Source: Pseudomonas sp. stari2
Lineage (GTDB): Bacteria > Pseudomonadota > Gammaproteobacteria > Pseudomonadales > Pseudomonadaceae
Direction: 5' to 3'
NCBI RefSeq assembly: GCF_040760005.1
Contig: NZ_CP099760.1
Coordinates: 2,847,501 to 2,911,500, forward strand
Length of the DNA: 64,000 nucleotides
Made by a program: the position numbers and the translations under genes. The notes beneath the pieces were generated by a model, which worked only from the letters and a program-made list of their open reading frames with translations, was not told the DNA's origin and made no database searches. Positions 8,816 to 17,154 of this stretch are shown in pieces (position 1 is the first letter of the stretch; each line of letters begins with the position of its first letter).

Positions 8816-9982
8816 ATGATTTACCAGTGCAACGGATGCAATAAGACGACATTTGAAACCGCGTGCCCATGGTGCAACAGCTCACAGGTCTCTCCCTCGG
8901 CTGAATTGCGCGCTCAGTATCTGACTCCCCTTGATCCTTCGTTCTATCCCGATTTTCAGTACCAATCCAAAGGACTCATCAAGGATTTTCTGGGGAAAAA
9001 GAAAGAACAGGCGCAGTTGAACGATCTGCTCAACAACGTTTTGAGAAAGTATGCGCAACTCAAGCAGCCGTACTTTACGAACTTCATACATACCACTCGT
9101 GAAACTGCTTCTGGTAGCTCTGATGTTGGCGTGCCCGGCCCCAGGTTCGATGGGGTGTACACCGAACGCGAGCTGTTTCGAGAGGTTCTGATTCGCAAAG
9201 GGTTTGATGAGCTTGAGGGGCAACCTTCGCTTTTGGACAAATTGCTTCTGACCACTGCGTTCAACTCTGTCTATCTCGGCTTCTCCAGAGAACTCAGCCG
9301 ACATATCAAAACGGATCTGACAGAGACTCTCCGCTCCTGGATCGAGGAGGCAGGGACAACCTTTCGATCCGACCTCGCTCTGTTTTACTACTATCTCTGG
9401 GAAAACGACGTTTCGTACCCAAGCATTCAATTTACCCCTCAGGCAGGAACGACGGCCGGTGTTCCATTACTACCACTAGCCGAATTCCGTAAGGGGCTTG
9501 GTTGGTGCGAAAGCATCTACTTCCATATTCTGGTGGAACGCCTTGGAAGTCAGCTCGAACACTTCAATCCGAATCGATTCATCACAATGTATCTCGTGGA
9601 TGCTATGGACGGCTTTCAGTTTGAGGCATTCCTGGTCGAGATTTTCCAAACTATCGGGTTTGACGTGAAGGAAACAAAAAAGACTGCCGATCAGGGCGCC
9701 GATCTTTTTGTCAGTCGGTTCGGCAAAAACATGGTAATCCAAGCCAAAAACTACACAGGCTCTGTTGGAAATGCCGCAGTGCAGCAAGCAATCTCCGCCA
9801 AAGCGTTCTATGCGTGCGACGAGGCGATGGTGGTTACCAATTCCTACTACACAAAGTCCGCGAAAGAGTTGGCCGGTACTGCTGGAGTGCGATTGGTTGA
9901 TCGTGAGGGGTTGCAGAATTACCTTGATGATTACAACCAGAAGCTTATTGAGGTGTTTCAAGCAGAGGCTGAGGAAAGTTAG
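8816..9982 (+). CDS. Zinc-ribbon protein with Mrr-like restriction endonuclease domain
   Basis: This 388-residue protein starts with a CxxC...CxxC zinc ribbon (Cys 5, 8, 17 and 20). A helical middle region of unknown role follows. Its C-terminal PD-(D/E)xK domain is of Mrr_cat type: FEAFLVEIFQTIGFDV, then GADLFV with the metal-binding Asp, then the Q-x-K motif in VIQAKNYTG, then MVVTNSYYTKSA. Mrr-family enzymes cleave (often modified) DNA. The ATG at 8816 has AGGAACGG upstream. It is the first gene of the insert and about 130 bases precede the ATPase gene. It may act alone as a type IV-like restriction enzyme; this is family inference. Confidence 0.75.
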   Translation: MIYQCNGCNKTTFETACPWCNSSQVSPSAELRAQYLTPLDPSFYPDFQYQSKGLIKDFLGKKKEQAQLNDLLNNVLRKYAQLKQPYFTNFIHTTRETASGSSDVGVPGPRFDGVYTERELFREVLIRKGFDELEGQPSLLDKLLLTTAFNSVYLGFSRELSRHIKTDLTETLRSWIEEAGTTFRSDLALFYYYLWENDVSYPSIQFTPQAGTTAGVPLLPLAEFRKGLGWCESIYFHILVERLGSQLEHFNPNRFITMYLVDAMDGFQFEAFLVEIFQTIGFDVKETKKTADQGADLFVSRFGKNMVIQAKNYTGSVGNAAVQQAISAKAFYACDEAMVVTNSYYTKSAKELAGTAGVRLVDREGLQNYLDDYNQKLIEVFQAEAEES

Positions 9983-10110
9983 TTGAGGATGGGCCGTGGA
10001 TCCGATATTTCATTAAGATGAGAATAGATCTGTCTCCATTCTGTCCTTGTTGTCCCTGCATTCGTGGTAACTTCACTAACGACCAAATTTTACACAACAG
10101 CGAGCAAGGA

Positions 10111-11457
10111 ATGGCATTCATTATCGAAGCAGTCGCGACCGATCATTCGTGGGTCCCTTTAACTCTTAAGGCAGATCACTTTGAAAAGAACGTGTTTAGC
10201 CTGATCGTTGGACAAAATGCGACAGGAAAAAGTCGCCTTCTTAGAAAAATAGCTAGCCATTACATTTTTGATAATGAACAGGCACTAGATAGAGAGCGTT
10301 ATTCAAAGAACAACGATTCAACCTCGTGGAGTTACTACAACAGCTTGCCGCCATCAGAGGAAATAATCCTAGCACCTTACTCAGATGAGTCGCCAAGTAT
10401 CGTAATAGCCGTTTCCACAGGCCGCCATGATCGCTTTCCCAGGCCGCGGGAAACTATGTCGCTTTTTGAGCGCTATCATTATATTGCCCCTTCCGAACAT
10501 GGTAACCTTTCATCATTAACGCGAAGCCTAACATCCATCATCGGTGGACTCGAAGCCCATCACTGGAAGTTTTCCAGTCTGGCTAATATCTTTGAATACT
10601 TAGATTTTGAACCGATCTTGGATTTCAATATTTCTCTTGATCCAAAGTTCAAACAATATTGGCGAAAGCAAACAGCAGAAGAGCAGTCAATAATTGAGTG
10701 GGGCGGAATAAATCACTCAGCAAATAAAAAAGCTGGTCAAGATCAATTAATAATAGATCGCCTGTATCCAATGCTGGATTACATAAATAAGCGCAAGAGC
10801 ATCAATTATGAAATTGATTTAAAGTATGGTAGCCGAACGCACCATGCTTTTGATTTGCGGGAATTAGCTTACGCACTGGAGCATGGCGCCGTCCGGGCTA
10901 CAGATCTCACCTTGAATCTCAAGTCTACGAAAACACGACTGCGACTTTCTCAAGCGAGCTCCGGACAACAATGCATGTTAGTAATGATTCTGGGTATCGC
11001 AGGATCTATACAAGACAATGCGCTGATTTGCATTGATGAACCAGAAATTAGCCTTCATCCCAAATGGCAAACTGATATTATTGGTCATCTGCAAAAAGCG
11101 TTTGAAGAATATAGAGGCTGCCACTTTGTCATAGCTACACACTCCCCTCAAATTGTTGCGGGTCTCACCAGTGACAATGGTTATGTCCTGAGCATAGAGG
11201 ACAGAAATATCTACAGATCGTACGAGTATGCGAATCGCTCCGCCGACTTCCAACTAGCTCAAGTGTTTAACACTCCAGGATTCAACAACGAATATTTGAT
11301 TCGAATTTCGCTGATGCTACTTTCGAAAATCACCAGCCGCGCCAAACTAAGCTACGAAGACGAACAATACATTGCGATGTTATCGGACATCAAGGAAACA
11401 CTCTCCTCACGAGACCCGGTACGACACCTCATTGATCAAGTCCAGATGCTGAGGTAA
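10111..11457 (+). CDS. ptuA: PtuA-like AAA/ABC-type ATPase (Septu system)
   Basis: This protein of about 448 residues has a Walker A motif (GQNATGKSRLL) near its N terminus, an ABC-like signature region (LSQASSGQQCMLVMI), Walker B (ICIDEPEISLHP), and the switch His in ATHSPQIVAG. This is the OLD/PtuA-type single-protein ATPase layout. The HNH gene follows after 2 bases, as in Septu, where the ATPase complex licenses the HNH nuclease during phage infection. The frame is open to an ATG at 10018, but those 31 codons (Cys-rich, CPCCPC) look unlike the family and neither start has a strong ribosome-binding site; I chose 10111 by domain position. Confidence 0.7.
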   Translation: MAFIIEAVATDHSWVPLTLKADHFEKNVFSLIVGQNATGKSRLLRKIASHYIFDNEQALDRERYSKNNDSTSWSYYNSLPPSEEIILAPYSDESPSIVIAVSTGRHDRFPRPRETMSLFERYHYIAPSEHGNLSSLTRSLTSIIGGLEAHHWKFSSLANIFEYLDFEPILDFNISLDPKFKQYWRKQTAEEQSIIEWGGINHSANKKAGQDQLIIDRLYPMLDYINKRKSINYEIDLKYGSRTHHAFDLRELAYALEHGAVRATDLTLNLKSTKTRLRLSQASSGQQCMLVMILGIAGSIQDNALICIDEPEISLHPKWQTDIIGHLQKAFEEYRGCHFVIATHSPQIVAGLTSDNGYVLSIEDRNIYRSYEYANRSADFQLAQVFNTPGFNNEYLIRISLMLLSKITSRAKLSYEDEQYIAMLSDIKETLSSRDPVRHLIDQVQMLR

Positions 11458-11459
11458 AC

Positions 11460-12107
11460 ATGCGACCAGTCGTTTTTTCCGGGAATAATCTGAACTATGT
11501 GAACCGTTATGATGGTGTGTCGCATGCAGAGTGGAATCAAACCGAAGGCCCCATTGTCGAGTTGCGAAAAATAATACGCGGGCATTATTTAGTAGAACAA
11601 AGATATCGCTGTGCTTATTGCCGTATGGAGAAAAAAGAAAATCATGGACTGACATGGGATGTGGAACACATCATCCCTAAAGCGGTGTACCCACGTTTTC
11701 TCTATGAACCTCTAAACCTCGCGATGGTGTGCAAAGAATGCAATATCGCCAAACTGGATAAAAATGTCCTCTGTCGAGGGCTCAGCCGTAATGCCCCTCT
11801 ACCGGTCAATTCTGAGGCTTATACGATCGTTCATCCACATCACGACCAGTACTCTGAGCACTTTGAAATAATCGTTGTTTCAGGAAGAATTACCCATCGT
11901 CCTAAAAACAATCATAAGGCCAAAGAGACGTTTATCATGTGTGATCTGGTGCGATTCTCCTACGCGTTTGGCGAATGGGAGGACTTCAACTATGCGATTG
12001 TTAGGACATTCAGTGAGTTTGTTGAAGCCTGTCCACCCAGCGCGACACCTGAGCAGATTGCAGCGTTCATGGGAACCTTGAGGTTCACGGTAAACGCGGA
12101 CTTCTGA
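11460..12107 (+). CDS. ptuB: PtuB-like HNH endonuclease (Septu system)
   Basis: This 215-residue protein has an HNH fold with CAYCRM, then the catalytic block DVEHIIPKA, then NLAMVCKECN (two CxxC zinc knuckles around the His). Length and position directly behind the ATPase gene match PtuB of Septu systems. The GAGG ribosome-binding site lies inside the end of the ATPase gene, so the two are translationally coupled. It would cut nucleic acid once released by the ATPase partner (known for the family, not shown here). A strong terminator follows at 12190-12228. Confidence 0.75.
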   Translation: MRPVVFSGNNLNYVNRYDGVSHAEWNQTEGPIVELRKIIRGHYLVEQRYRCAYCRMEKKENHGLTWDVEHIIPKAVYPRFLYEPLNLAMVCKECNIAKLDKNVLCRGLSRNAPLPVNSEAYTIVHPHHDQYSEHFEIIVVSGRITHRPKNNHKAKETFIMCDLVRFSYAFGEWEDFNYAIVRTFSEFVEACPPSATPEQIAAFMGTLRFTVNADF

Positions 12108-12189
12108 TGGAGCGATGAGCTCGCGTCGACTCGGTGTCTATCGCTGCTCGGGGTGACGCGAGCGAACCAAAGAGATAACTAAAAATGGT

Positions 12190-12228
12190 GACGGATTTAT
12201 TTTTCGGAAATAATCTGTCCCTTTTTTT
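12190..12228 (+). terminator. Hairpin terminator after the ATPase/HNH pair
   Basis: GACGGATTTATTT (12190-12202) pairs with AAATAATCTGTC (12208-12219) with one bulge around a short TTCGG-type loop, followed by a run of seven T. The sequence resembles the second hairpin at 12995-13034, so it may also be a mobile repeat. Confidence 0.65.
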
Positions 12229-12358
12229 GCGCAATTTTTGCATTAATAAATATGGGTGATAAACATTTTAGATTTGTTGGCAGAACCAAACGCTTAGCTC
12301 GGCAAAATTCGCTGCGTCAGGTTTGTTAACTGGAAGGCAGGTGCTAAAGGAGAGGGAT

Positions 12359-12958
12359 ATGAAGCTTTTAGATATTCAACCGGCAATTGGATCTGTTATC
12401 GCAAGTCTTGCGGTAACGGATCTGCGGGAACACACATACTTAGCCACATATCCAGGAATGATATCGATTGGTGCAGCGAGGGGAGTCACGAATGATGTGA
12501 AGTTTCACCAGCTTACCACGCTAGTATATGGCTGGATGCCAAGAATTGCGCGAATAGATCCGTTATATACCTCTGCTGCGGTGGATACCCTTGGCGCAGC
12601 ATTGTGGGTTAGCGACGTGAACTATAAGTCTATTCCAGTTGAGAGGATCTCAGATTGCTTGCACTCGGTTGTTGGTGCCTCAAAACTTTTGCATTTTGCA
12701 AACCCTGACGTATTTCCAATCTGGGACAGCAATATTGAAGTGTTTCGTAAAAAAACAGACTCTGACATTACCAGCGTGTCGCAGTACATGGACTATGTTG
12801 ACGAAGTACATAGTATTCGAAGGGAAACTAGGTTTCCTGAATTCTATATTGAGTTTTGCTCTGCCTATTCCGCTCGCCTAGCAGCTAATGGCGTTCCGAC
12901 CTATTCAATAGGTCACGTTCGAGCAATTGAGGCTGCGGCGTTTGAGCTTGCCTCGTAG
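12359..12958 (+). CDS. Uncharacterised protein in defence island
   Basis: I do not recognise this 199-residue protein. It is soluble, with no signal peptide or membrane helix. The central stretch (VVGASKLLHFANPDVFPIWD, about residues 104-123) looks like a conserved core, with hydrophobic helices around a PxxFPIWD turn; the rest is mixed alpha/beta. The ATG at 12359 has AAGGAGAGG just upstream, so I prefer it to a TTG at 12323. It stands alone, with a hairpin-plus-T-run on each side, inside the defence island, which suggests an accessory or self-contained role. A helix-hairpin-helix DNA-binding fold is possible but unproven. Confidence 0.6.
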   Translation: MKLLDIQPAIGSVIASLAVTDLREHTYLATYPGMISIGAARGVTNDVKFHQLTTLVYGWMPRIARIDPLYTSAAVDTLGAALWVSDVNYKSIPVERISDCLHSVVGASKLLHFANPDVFPIWDSNIEVFRKKTDSDITSVSQYMDYVDEVHSIRRETRFPEFYIEFCSAYSARLAANGVPTYSIGHVRAIEAAAFELAS

Positions 12959-12994
12959 TGTGTACGCCAAACCATTGACTTAAGGAAAGAAAGA

Positions 12995-13034
12995 GGCTGA
13001 TTTATTTGTTGGGAAATAAGTCAGCCATTTTTTT
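12995..13034 (+). terminator. Hairpin terminator between convergent genes
   Basis: GGCTGATTTATTT (12995-13007) pairs with AAATAAGTCAGCC (13014-13026) around a 6-base loop, followed by seven T. It ends the unknown gene and, with an A-rich 5' side, may also stop the convergent GHKL gene. It shares sequence with the hairpin at 12190. Confidence 0.75.
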
Positions 13035-13041
13035 ACTATAG

Positions 13042-15057
13042 TCAGTGATGTTCGGCGCTTTCTGTTAGAGCCTCTAACAGCTCGTCCTTGGTGTCCTCAA
13101 TTTCTAGACTATCTCGTTGTGTTTTCAGGGTGCTCAGCATAAAGTCGTGGGAGATTCTGAATTCTTCAATAATTGTTTGCCAAGTTTTCACATATTTTTT
13201 TATTGGGTTGGTTGATGTGCCAGCGCCTATTAGACCCGGATCGTTCCGGTCGGCGAGATTGTTAAGTCGTTCATGAACATCAAAGTTCGAATCTGATATT
13301 TTTCGCCCTACAAGGACTATTTCATATTTCGTCTTAATGCCATTGAATTCTGGGTGGCGAGACAAAATAGTCGCATAATCGTCGATTTGTCGTAGATGCT
13401 TTGTGCTTAAGGAAATGCTTGGACGTTTTATTTCGATAATTACGCATCTGAAGTATGGCTGATTACTAGAGTCGTACTGCTTTTGTCTTCTTACTAGAAA
13501 CAAGTCAACTTGCCTGTTGGCACCATCTATAGTGGCAACATCCTCAAGATCATCCACTTCAATGAGGTTGATGTCTTTTACTGAGTCTCTTAAGTTTTTG
13601 GCGATTTTTGTAAACGTATCCTCTTCAGCACCAATACTTTCATACTGATTACCAAACAACCAAGTATTGCTCTCGATGACACCCTGAAGATCCGGTGTTT
13701 CAAGCGTTTCTTTGTAATGGTTTCGCATTATTTCAGCAATTCTAGCGATTGCGTGCTCACGCTTCTGAAGAGACTCGATAGTCTGAATAATATTTTGGAG
13801 TTTTGTACGCCTAATTTGTGCTGCAAAATTTTCTAAAGCAGTATTGTCAAGATTTAAAACGCTATCCAAGATTTCAAGTAAGGAGTTGTTCTCACTAGAG
13901 ACAGAGATTTTATCTAGCAATCTGATGATTATTTTTCTTTGCTTTTTGTTACTATTTTTGAATAGCTTTGGATCAGCCAGTATAATAGCTTTTACTATTC
14001 GTTTGGTATTTCCCAATCTCCAACTTGAATACGCTGTATCCATCCCTCGGTAATCAGGGAAATCACCTTCTTCAATGAATCCCTCTATCTGCTCGTCTGC
14101 TAATCGAGCAAGAAACTCTTGGTAATGGTTCTGAGTAAAGGCCGAAAGCAACTTGGAAAATTCTTTCCAAACTTTTGATGCTGATAACTCGCTGAAAGTC
14201 AAGCGCAATTCAAACTCGTTGCCAGACAACGCATCAAACCAAGGAGACGAAACTAAGAGGCTTGTATAGTATCCAGGCTTTTGGTTCAAACTGCTCGGCA
14301 TATGATGCAATGGTATACCTTCGCTACCTCTGAGATATGTGTAGGATTTTTCGGAGTTGAGCTTTTCCTCCCACTGTATCAACTCAACGGAAAAATCGAC
14401 CCCTTCTGCATGCAACGTGTTTTGAGTTAGTTTATGTGCCGGTGGGCATATTGTGGTTCCATTAAGCACTAAGCTTTTTTCGGGATTGAACGCCAAATGC
14501 CATCCAAGCTCCAACTGCAACTGGTGAACTAATTCCTCATGCCCTGGAATATTGCTCGTGAAATTCGTAAGTTCTACGCATGTTCCCTGCGACTTCTCAG
14601 ATAGAAGGGCATTTTGCTCTGCCTCAGAGATTTCATGTCCACTAATTGTGCTTAAAGATGAACTTTGTATGCCAATTATTGCATTCCGGCCATGATATTT
14701 AGTATGCCAAACTGCGTTGGCACAAATTTTGTGAAACGCGAGCCTTCCTCTGCCTTTAGAACCGTGCGTGGAATGGGACCGTTTCTTTAGAGAGTCATTG
14801 AAACGTCTGAAATTATCCATTGGCTTGGTAAAATCGATTCCTTCGCCATCATCTATCACTGTGACAGATATGGTTCCCCCCATATCGGCTTCACGAGTTA
14901 TAACGCGCACGGACTTAGCTCCTGCGTCGAAGCCATTCCAAATGAGTTCGGCGATTGGCTGCCAGGGTTCTAGGTCTCTTTTAAAATGATTTCTAATGCC
15001 TTCGTCAGTGATGGCGGTCGAACCTGAAAAATCGAAGATGGCAGATGAAGGGTTCAA
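13042..15057 (-). CDS. GHKL ATPase fused to a Shedu/DUF4263-like nuclease
   Basis: This 671-residue protein has an N-terminal GHKL (Hsp90/MutL-type) ATP-binding fold: N-box ELIWNGFDAGA (about 37-47), the D-x-G-x-G motif DDGEGI (about 68-73) and a Gly-rich lid GSKGRGRLAF (about 100-109). A long helical middle follows. The C terminus carries a PD-(D/E)xK-like nuclease: NTWLFGNQYESIG, then VDLFLVRRQ with the Asp (about 515), then VIIEIKRP with E-x-K (about 539). The NxWLFG...EIKRP arrangement resembles DUF4263/Shedu nucleases. The start is a TTG at 15057 with AAAGGA 8 bases upstream; no earlier ATG is in frame. An ATP-gated DNA nuclease for phage defence is my inference. Confidence 0.7.
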   Translation of the reverse strand: MNPSSAIFDFSGSTAITDEGIRNHFKRDLEPWQPIAELIWNGFDAGAKSVRVITREADMGGTISVTVIDDGEGIDFTKPMDNFRRFNDSLKKRSHSTHGSKGRGRLAFHKICANAVWHTKYHGRNAIIGIQSSSLSTISGHEISEAEQNALLSEKSQGTCVELTNFTSNIPGHEELVHQLQLELGWHLAFNPEKSLVLNGTTICPPAHKLTQNTLHAEGVDFSVELIQWEEKLNSEKSYTYLRGSEGIPLHHMPSSLNQKPGYYTSLLVSSPWFDALSGNEFELRLTFSELSASKVWKEFSKLLSAFTQNHYQEFLARLADEQIEGFIEEGDFPDYRGMDTAYSSWRLGNTKRIVKAIILADPKLFKNSNKKQRKIIIRLLDKISVSSENNSLLEILDSVLNLDNTALENFAAQIRRTKLQNIIQTIESLQKREHAIARIAEIMRNHYKETLETPDLQGVIESNTWLFGNQYESIGAEEDTFTKIAKNLRDSVKDINLIEVDDLEDVATIDGANRQVDLFLVRRQKQYDSSNQPYFRCVIIEIKRPSISLSTKHLRQIDDYATILSRHPEFNGIKTKYEIVLVGRKISDSNFDVHERLNNLADRNDPGLIGAGTSTNPIKKYVKTWQTIIEEFRISHDFMLSTLKTQRDSLEIEDTKDELLEALTESAEHH

Positions 15058-15369
15058 CTCATTAATCCTTTATTTACGTGTTTTGATCGACGCGATGCGA
15101 GCCCGAACATATCAAAATTCCATCGCGTCGTCGCCCGCCTTTTTACCGCAACCGTCCCAATCTGAACGACTGTTTTTGGCCGGAAGCGACTGGCCAAAAA
15201 CAAAGGGTGAGGGCCGTTCCTGATCCACCCGTTTAACCCTCCAAAAATCCCCGTTTAAAAGACACCATCCGTAACGCCCTCAAGGCTACATAACCTTGCG
15301 TCATTGCCTACGACTACGCCAGAATCCGCCGGCTTGTGCGTCTGGGACGCGGGTTTTATCGTTCCATGG

Positions 15370-15557
15370 TCACTGAAAAACAGTGATCGGGTTTGGTAGC
15401 CCGAGTTAACTAGTCGCATAGCGCATCGTTCGCAGACCTCTTCGGGTCTCTGCTTAATGGTGGCCATGCGCAGGGCACCTTCAGGTGCGCCGGGTTCCTA
15501 GTTACCGGTCTACCAACCCGCGTATTGGCCGCCACCCTTCGTTTGGTAGCGAGGGTG
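15370..15557 (+). ncRNA. Structured 5' leader of the DUF6124 gene (series of hairpins)
   Basis: At least five stem-loops stand in a row: 15370-15386 (TCACTG/CAGTGA), 15387-15404 (TCGGG/CCCGA), 15432-15453, 15474-15491 (GGCACCT/AGGTGCgCC) and 15533-15557 (CACCCTtCG/CGAGGGTG). A longer pair CGGGTT/AACCCG spans 15491-15520. The second and fifth loops are the same octamer TTTGGTAG, and its complement CTACCAA lies at 15510-15516, so loop-loop or pseudoknot pairing is possible. The block ends about 20 bases before the ribosome-binding site. It looks like a cis-regulatory RNA; no known riboswitch class was recognised. Confidence 0.55.
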
Positions 15558-15589
15558 AAGGCTCCTTATCAATAATTAGGAGTTTCACC

Positions 15590-15952
15590 ATGATCAAACC
15601 AACACCCAACCCACCCGAAACCGACCCGGTTTCCCCCTATCAATTCCCCGATTCCCGAACCCTCAACGAAGCCGCCGAACGCGCCCTCGATCATTACCTC
15701 ACCCCACAACAACGCATCATGGGCAGTCACACCAAACACGATCCCATGTTCCTGGCCAACCCGGCCTACAACAGCGAGTCCCTCCTGGCCAATGCCAGTG
15801 AATCCCTCGATTCCGCCAGCGAAATGCTCAGCAACTTCGCCGCGATCCTGGAGCCCGCCCACCGCAAGACTGCGCTGGGTATCGCGCAGGTGGTCATGGT
15901 TGCGGGGCTGGCGGTGAATCAGGCGCTGGATCATGTTGAGGTGAAGACGTGA
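15590..15952 (+). CDS. DUF6124-family (DUF3077-like) small protein
   Basis: This 120-residue protein is of a type very common in Pseudomonas: a Pro/Asn-rich N terminus (MIKPTPNPPETDP), then an amphipathic helical body (LNEAAERALDHYL, then SESLLANASESLDSASEMLSNFA) and a C-terminal hydrophobic helix (GIAQVVMVAGLAVNQALDHVE). The N-terminal residues and layout match proteins annotated DUF6124/DUF3077, whose function is unknown. The ATG at 15590 has AGGAG 7 bases upstream; an upstream extension in frame overlaps the structured leader and is not credible. A strong hairpin terminator follows. Confidence 0.75.
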   Translation: MIKPTPNPPETDPVSPYQFPDSRTLNEAAERALDHYLTPQQRIMGSHTKHDPMFLANPAYNSESLLANASESLDSASEMLSNFAAILEPAHRKTALGIAQVVMVAGLAVNQALDHVEVKT

Positions 15953-15986
15953 TCGGTTGATGGCTGTCGCTCAATAGCCGGAAAGA

Positions 15987-16037
15987 AAATGGCCGAGGTT
16001 GTCAGGTGTGACTGACGACCTCGGCCATTTTTCTTTT
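15987..16037. terminator. Strong bidirectional terminator
   Basis: AAATGGCCGAGGTTGTCAG (from 15987) pairs almost perfectly with CTGACGACCTCGGCCATTT (ending 16030), followed by a T-rich tract and preceded by an A-rich one. It can stop both the DUF6124 gene and the convergent GlxA-like gene. Confidence 0.9.
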
Positions 16038-16091
16038 TTCCTGCACCTCTCAACGTTCGAACAAAGGGGAAGCCTCGTCAGTCCGCGATAT

Positions 16092-17048
16092 CTACACTTT
16101 CCCCACCACTTGACGCGCATCCCGCCGCACCGCCTGCGGAGGCACGCCGAATCCTCGAATGAACGCTTCCCGCATATGGCGCCGATCGCGAAAACCGGAT
16201 TCGCTGGCGATCACATCGAGGGAATGTCGGCTCTGTTCGATCATCAATCGAGCGGCCTCCAGGCGCAGGCCTTCGATGGCTTTGGCGGGGGATTGGCCGG
16301 TTTCTGCGCTGAATATGCGGGTGAACTGGCGAGGGCTCAGGTGTGCCACGCCGGCCAGTTCTTCGACGCTGAGCGGTCGGTTCAAATGTTGCCGCGCATA
16401 GTTCAGTGCGCTTTGGATGCGGTCGGATTTGGGTGCCAGGTCGAGCATTTCCGAATGCTGCGACTGGCCGCCGGAGCGGTGCTGGTGCATCACCAGTTTG
16501 TGCGCCACCGAGCGCGCGACGTCGGCGCCCAGATCCTTTTCCACCATGCCGACGGCGAGGTCGAGGCCGGCGGTCATGCCTGCAGAGGTCCAGAAGGGGC
16601 CGTCGACGATATAGATGCGGTCGACGTCGACGCTGATTTCGGGGTGGCGCTTCTGCAACGCCTGCGCGTAGGCCCAGTGGGTTGTGGCGCGGCGTCCGGT
16701 CAGCAGGCCGGCTTCGGCGAGGATGAAACCGCCGGTACAGATGCCGACCGTGCGCCGTGCCTGATTGCCGGCCTGGCGCACGAAGTCGAGCACAGCGGAG
16801 GCTGTATCGGTTTTTTCCGGATCGTTGACCCCGACAACGATCCAGGTGTCGGCCAGTCCGGGCGCCTCAAGCGGGCGGGTTTCCATGGCCAGCCCCAGCG
16901 AGGAGCGCACCATGCCGCCGTCTGGCGAGAAGTTTTCGATGCTGTAGAAGGGCGCTTCGGCGATCTGATTGGCGAACTCGAAAACGGCTTGAGTCGCCAG
17001 GGAGAGCACCTGAAAACCGTCGGTGAGCAAGTAGCCGATGCGATGCAT
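16092..17048 (-). CDS. GlxA-family AraC-type regulator (DJ-1/PfpI domain)
   Basis: This 318-residue protein has an N-terminal DJ-1/PfpI-like domain (about 1-180; TVGICTGGFILAEAGLLTGR carries the elbow Cys region) and a C-terminal AraC double HTH (about 210-310; LSVEELAGVAHLSPRQFTRIF and SGFRDRRHMREAFIRGFG). GlxA-type regulators sense small metabolites, often amines or amino acids. The ATG at 17048 matches the start of the DJ-1 strand (MHRIGYLLTDGF); the frame is open further but without support. It is divergent from an SDR gene, which it probably regulates through the inverted repeat at 17078-17101. Confidence 0.85.
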   Translation of the reverse strand: MHRIGYLLTDGFQVLSLATQAVFEFANQIAEAPFYSIENFSPDGGMVRSSLGLAMETRPLEAPGLADTWIVVGVNDPEKTDTASAVLDFVRQAGNQARRTVGICTGGFILAEAGLLTGRRATTHWAYAQALQKRHPEISVDVDRIYIVDGPFWTSAGMTAGLDLAVGMVEKDLGADVARSVAHKLVMHQHRSGGQSQHSEMLDLAPKSDRIQSALNYARQHLNRPLSVEELAGVAHLSPRQFTRIFSAETGQSPAKAIEGLRLEAARLMIEQSRHSLDVIASESGFRDRRHMREAFIRGFGVPPQAVRRDARQVVGKV

Positions 17049-17077
17049 GGTGATTTCTCGGATGTCCTGAATCCATA

Positions 17078-17101
17078 CCATATACGTCATTTGAGATATG
17101 G
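17078..17101. promoter_or_regulatory. Inverted repeat CCATAT-N12-ATATGG in divergent intergenic region
   Basis: A perfect 6+6 inverted repeat lies midway between the GlxA-like regulator and the SDR gene, in an otherwise AT-rich spot. Spacing of about 18 bases between half-site centres suits an AraC-type dimer. Operator role is inferred. Confidence 0.35.
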
Positions 17102-17154
17102 CCAAGCCGTCGCATTCTGTTCTCCAGTACTTCCCACAACCCTGGAGACTCGAC

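Larger units (their letters stand above)
8816..15057. other. AT-richer accessory insert, probable anti-phage defence island
   Basis: Five genes here (an Mrr-like nuclease, an ATPase/HNH pair, an unknown protein, and a GHKL ATPase-nuclease) differ from both flanks in base composition and codon use, most clearly from about 10000 to 15057. Three of the five carry recognisable nuclease domains, and two carry ATPase domains. No integrase, transposase or flanking direct repeat was found, so the means of transfer is unclear. Confidence 0.65.

Noticed and set aside
15485-15589. Upstream extension of the DUF6124 protein
   Set aside because: It would translate the structured leader; the ATG at 15590 has a proper AGGAG site.
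8614-15589. Integrase, transposase or attachment repeats framing the defence island
   Set aside because: None was found by eye at either edge; no tRNA gene is present either.
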